Shown piece after piece: positions 13,801 through 16,081 of a stretch of 16,081 nt of DNA. The first letter of the stretch is position 1. Each line of letters opens with the position of its first letter. Under the pieces are notes generated by a model. That model worked only from the letters and a program-made list of their open reading frames with translations, did no database searches and was not told the origin of the DNA. The DNA is from Verrucomicrobiota bacterium (GTDB taxonomy: Bacteria > Verrucomicrobiota > Verrucomicrobiia > Opitutales > Opitutaceae). Made by a program: the position numbers and the translations under genes. Where the stretch lies: positions 1 to 16,081 of the forward strand of contig JAEXPQ010000142.1 in assembly GCA_023446735.1 (NCBI GenBank), in the 5' to 3' direction.

Positions 13801-15132
13801 GGGAGAGGACGGGGCGGCGATCGATTGGCGCCACTTCCGCATCGAGCGGGCGAGGTGGGCGTTCGGGTCGGTGGGCGAGGGGGAGGGCAGCCCCCAGGTG
13901 AGCAACGCGACGGGCTGCGTGTAGCCGCGCCGATCGAGGATGCGCAGGAACGGCCCGATGTCGTAGGTGCCCTCGCCCAAGGGGAGGATGTTCCAGGGGG
14001 AGGCCGTGTTGGTGCCGTAGATGACGACGGTGGAGGTGGCGGCCTGCACGGCGGCGGCGGTGTCGTCGAGTTTGCCGCCCTGGCCGTCGCAGAGTTCATG
14101 GTACAAACCGAAGGTGATCTTCACTCCCGGGTACCCGGCGGCGGCGAGGTCGGCGACGATCTGCTTCCCTTCGGCGGCGGTCTCCCAGATGCAGCCGTCG
14201 TGCGGATAGACCACGAACTGCACGCCCTTGGCCTGGCAGAGGCGGGCCATGAGCTTGTAGCGCTCCATGCCGAGGGCGCGGTTGGCGGTGGTGTCGGTGG
14301 CCTCGAGCGTCATCCAGATCTCGGTGCCCATGCGCCGGGCCTGATCGAGCGAGCGGTTGATGAAATTCTCGTCGATCGACTTCGCCAGTTGGTTCCACCA
14401 GTAGGCGGCGTGGAGGCGGAAACGGCCGGACACGACCTCGGGATGTTCGGCGAATTGCTGGAGGAACTCCGGGCTGAAGCCGTCGGTGACCACCCCGTTG
14501 TAGCCGTGGGCCTGGCAACGCGCGATGATCTCCGCGGCGGTGTGGCCGCTCATGCAGTTGGCGAAGACATAGAATGGTGCGCGGAGCGGGATCTGGGCGG
14601 TGAGCGGATCGCCCCCGAACTGGTATTCCTCCCAATCCGTGTAACCGTCGGCGTCGGTGTCGCGATCCTCGACGGCGACGCGCCAGAACTCGCGCGCCGG
14701 GGCGGCGGCTCCGGCGGTGCGGACCACGCGCTCGAGGTCGGCATCGGCCGTGGCGTCGAGCGGATCGCCTTGCACCGTCCAGGTGGCGAGATCGGGGGAG
14801 GCCTCGAGCCGGTAGCGTTTGCCGCGTTGCGCCGGCCAGCGCAGGGACAACCGGCCCGTGGGGTCGGACTCCCCGCGGGCGGAGAGGTGGCTGGCGGCGG
14901 AGCGCGGATCGGTCCCGGCGAGGGACTCGGCGCGGTTGTCGGCGCCGTCGCCATCCGGGTCGGCCGCCGCCGGGCCGGCGCCGAGATGGGTGGAGCGCCA
15001 GACGTCGGAGACGCCGTCGCGATCGAGGTCGACCGTCGCCGGCAGGCGTGACGAAGCGGCGGCGCCGATGAGCATCGACACGAAAACGAGTGCGCGCGGT
15101 GCGGCGCACGAGAGCGGAAGTGGAATATGCAT
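13798..15132 (-). CDS. Secreted TIM-barrel protein, subtype B (first gene of the minus-strand run)
   Basis: A 444-residue exported protein and close paralogue of 5658-6962, with near-identical blocks such as RALGMERYK, YPHDGCIWETAAEGKQIVAD and YPGVKITFGLYHEL. Residues 1-32 form a signal peptide (VFVSMLIGAAASSRLPA). Residues 34-78 are the calcium-loop pair (VDLDRDGVSDVW ... DPDGDGADN), 96-152 the module RYRLEASPDL ... EFWRV, and 157-176 another loop (DTDADGYTDWEE). The TIM-like barrel (185-440) has YPHDG at 309-313 and a last strand QPVALLTWGL that lacks the subtype A glutamate. I take the ATG at 15132; the frame can be extended to a TTG at 15177, but that adds 15 residues ahead of the signal peptide. 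It is divergent from rplY and probably leads the minus-strand transcript. Its stop codon lies inside the last unit of a hexamer repeat. Confidence 0.86.
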   Translation of the reverse strand: MHIPLPLSCAAPRALVFVSMLIGAAASSRLPATVDLDRDGVSDVWRSTHLGAGPAAADPDGDGADNRAESLAGTDPRSAASHLSARGESDPTGRLSLRWPAQRGKRYRLEASPDLATWTVQGDPLDATADADLERVVRTAGAAAPAREFWRVAVEDRDTDADGYTDWEEYQFGGDPLTAQIPLRAPFYVFANCMSGHTAAEIIARCQAHGYNGVVTDGFSPEFLQQFAEHPEVVSGRFRLHAAYWWNQLAKSIDENFINRSLDQARRMGTEIWMTLEATDTTANRALGMERYKLMARLCQAKGVQFVVYPHDGCIWETAAEGKQIVADLAAAGYPGVKITFGLYHELCDGQGGKLDDTAAAVQAATSTVVIYGTNTASPWNILPLGEGTYDIGPFLRILDRRGYTQPVALLTWGLPSPSPTDPNAHLARSMRKWRQSIAAPSSP

Positions 15133-15405
15133 GGGAGCGAGGTTGCCGAGCGCTCCGGGGGGAGGGGACCGACGCAAAGGGGCCGCGAACCGCGGCGCAA
15201 CTCCGGCCGTGGCGGGTCGGCGGTTTTACAGGTTGCTGCAAGGCCGCCGCTGTTTTTGCTCCGCGCGTTCGCCGGTTGGGCTGCGAAAACGCGGCCCCGC
15301 GAAAGTTTTGGTTGATTTCGGAAATCCGACTACTAGCGTCCGGCCCTTTTCACCTCGGCCTGCCCCTCTTTCGGGGGATACAGCCACCACAAATCCGTAT
15401 TTTCC
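15133..15405. other. Divergent intergenic region between the secreted cluster and rplY
   Basis: 273 bases. Less GC-rich near rplY and, unlike the other gaps, free of heptamer and hexamer tracts. It must contain promoters for both directions. A hairpin GCCGCG-AAC-CGCGGC lies at 15182-15196 and a small CCCC/GGGG pairing at 15363-15376. No tRNA could be recognised. Confidence 0.6.
15308..15336 (+). promoter_or_regulatory. Candidate rplY promoter
   Basis: TTGGTT (15308-15313) and TACTAG (15331-15336) are separated by 17 bases in the only AT-rich patch of the gap, about 70 bases before the start codon. The -10 box matches the sigma-70 consensus only in part, so this is tentative. Confidence 0.35.
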
Positions 15406-16081
15406 ATGAAGCAGCTCAAGCTCAACGTCACCGCCCGCGAGGGCAAAGGTCGCAGTGCCTCGCGCCGTCTGCGTTCGAGCGGGAAGATCCCCGCCATCCT
15501 CTACGGAAAGCACACCGAGCCGGTGCAGCTGGCCGTCGAAGGACCGGAGTTCCGCCGCCTCCTGAAGGCGATCGGCGGTTCGGCCACCTTGATCGAGTTC
15601 AAGCGCCCGGACGGTCGCGACGCGATTTCCTTCATCCAGGAGATCCAGAAGGATCCGCTCACCGACGAGTACCTCCACCTCGACCTGCACGAAGTCGCGG
15701 CCAACGAGAACATGGAGATCAATGTCGGCGTTCGCATCGTCGGCGAGTCCGACGGCGTGAAGAACGAAGGCGGTATTCTTGATGTTTCGACGCACTCGTT
15801 GCGCATCCGCTGCTTGCCGAAGGATCTGCCGGAATTCATCGAAGTCGACGTGTCGGCCCTGAAGGTGGGCGAGTCGATCCACGTGGCGGCGATGAAGCAG
15901 CTCGCGGGCGTCGAGTTCCTCGACAACCCGAAGCAGCCGGTCGTGGCCTGCGTCGCTCCCGCCGCCGAGGAGGAAGCCACTCCCGCCGCCGGTGCCGCCG
16001 CTGCCGCCGAAGGTGCTGCCGCTCCCGCCGCCGGTGCCGCTGCTCCGGCCGCTGGCGCCGCCGCTCCGGCCGCCGGTGCTG
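15406..16081 (+). CDS. rplY: Large-subunit ribosomal protein L25/CTC (partial, runs off the window)
   Basis: The first 225 codons of a two-domain L25 (general stress protein CTC) homologue; L25 binds 5S rRNA in the 50S subunit. The N-terminal L25 domain spans about 1-95 (LNVTAREGKGRSASRRLR, IPAILYGKH, EIQKDPLTDEYLHLDLHEV) and the C-terminal CTC beta domain about 100-186 (INVGVRIVGESDGVKNEGGIL, RCLPKDLPEFIEVDVSALKVGESIHV). After Glu190 comes a low-complexity tail with a seven-residue AAAPAAG repeat that is still running at the window edge, so the true end is unknown. The ATG at 15406 fits the family N-terminus (MKQLKLNV). No Shine-Dalgarno is visible just upstream (CCGTATTTTCC). It is a housekeeping gene, divergent from the secreted cluster, and probably unrelated to it. 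Confidence 0.95.
   Translation, partial: MKQLKLNVTAREGKGRSASRRLRSSGKIPAILYGKHTEPVQLAVEGPEFRRLLKAIGGSATLIEFKRPDGRDAISFIQEIQKDPLTDEYLHLDLHEVAANENMEINVGVRIVGESDGVKNEGGILDVSTHSLRIRCLPKDLPEFIEVDVSALKVGESIHVAAMKQLAGVEFLDNPKQPVVACVAPAAEEEATPAAGAAAAAEGAAAPAAGAAAPAAGAAAPAAGA
16015..16077 (+). repeat. 21-bp tandem repeat encoding AAAPAAG in the L25 tail
   Basis: Three consecutive copies of the heptapeptide AAAPAAG (residues 204-224), with codon changes between copies, and continuing toward the window edge. Low-complexity Ala/Pro tails are common on L25/CTC C-termini; the copy number cannot be known from this window. Confidence 0.85.

Noticed and set aside
15133..15177. N-terminal extension of the first TIM-barrel gene
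   Set aside because: It would start at TTG and place 15 residues before the signal peptide; the ATG at 15132 is better.
15290..15301. Terminator-like CGCG/CGCG hairpin followed by AAAGTTTTGG
   Set aside because: The stem is only four pairs and no uninterrupted T-run follows.
15226..15305. Possible tRNA next to rplY
   Set aside because: No GGTTCRANYCC T-arm or CCA-like end could be found.
15226..15882. Minus-strand frame opposite rplY
   Set aside because: It is antisense to a well-conserved ribosomal protein gene and shows no domain.

Overview
The window is high-GC bacterial DNA that I read as Verrucomicrobiota, most likely Opitutae. The evidence is protein style: secreted proteins with a short 'RYRIESSTDLxxW ... 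FWRL' module, calcium-loop (thrombospondin type 3-like, TSP3) repeats of the form DxDxDGxSDxW ... NxxExxAGTxP, and a two-domain L25/CTC ribosomal protein with an Ala/Pro tail. No marker gene fixes the taxonomy. I see no rRNA, tRNA, CRISPR array, transposase or phage gene.

Layout: 1-538 is non-coding and built from several short-period repeat families. 539-1816 (-) encodes a secreted TIM-barrel protein (subtype A). 1817-2274 is a divergent intergenic region. 2275-4095 (+) encodes a secreted M28 metallopeptidase with two Ig-like domains. 4096-4210 is a convergent gap with a hexamer repeat. Then five minus-strand genes follow, probably transcribed from right to left: TIM-barrel subtype B (13798-15132), beta-helix protein (10309-13353), beta-helix protein (7032-10160), TIM-barrel subtype B (5658-6962) and TIM-barrel subtype A (4211-5539). 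15133-15405 is a divergent promoter region, and rplY/ctc (L25) starts at 15406 and runs off the right edge.

The TIM barrels resemble the sugar phosphate isomerase/epimerase (xylose isomerase-like) fold but carry export signals. The two roughly 1000-residue proteins end in pectate-lyase-like right-handed beta-helices. Five of these six proteins start with the same calcium-loop block and all six carry the ESSTDL-type module. I infer an exported set acting on an extracellular or periplasmic glycan; no substrate can be named from sequence.

The most unusual structure is between the genes. Nearly every intergenic stretch is made of phase-locked, diverged 7-mers (CCCTGAA/CTCGAAA-like and GACGACR-like) and 6-mers (GAGAAC/GAGCAG-like), with a recurring order relative to the genes and two gap-free 129-bp copies at 17-145 and 407-535. 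The minus-strand genes have C/T-rich, Shine-Dalgarno-less leaders, partly formed by these repeats. This ordered repeat system is my main candidate for something undescribed.
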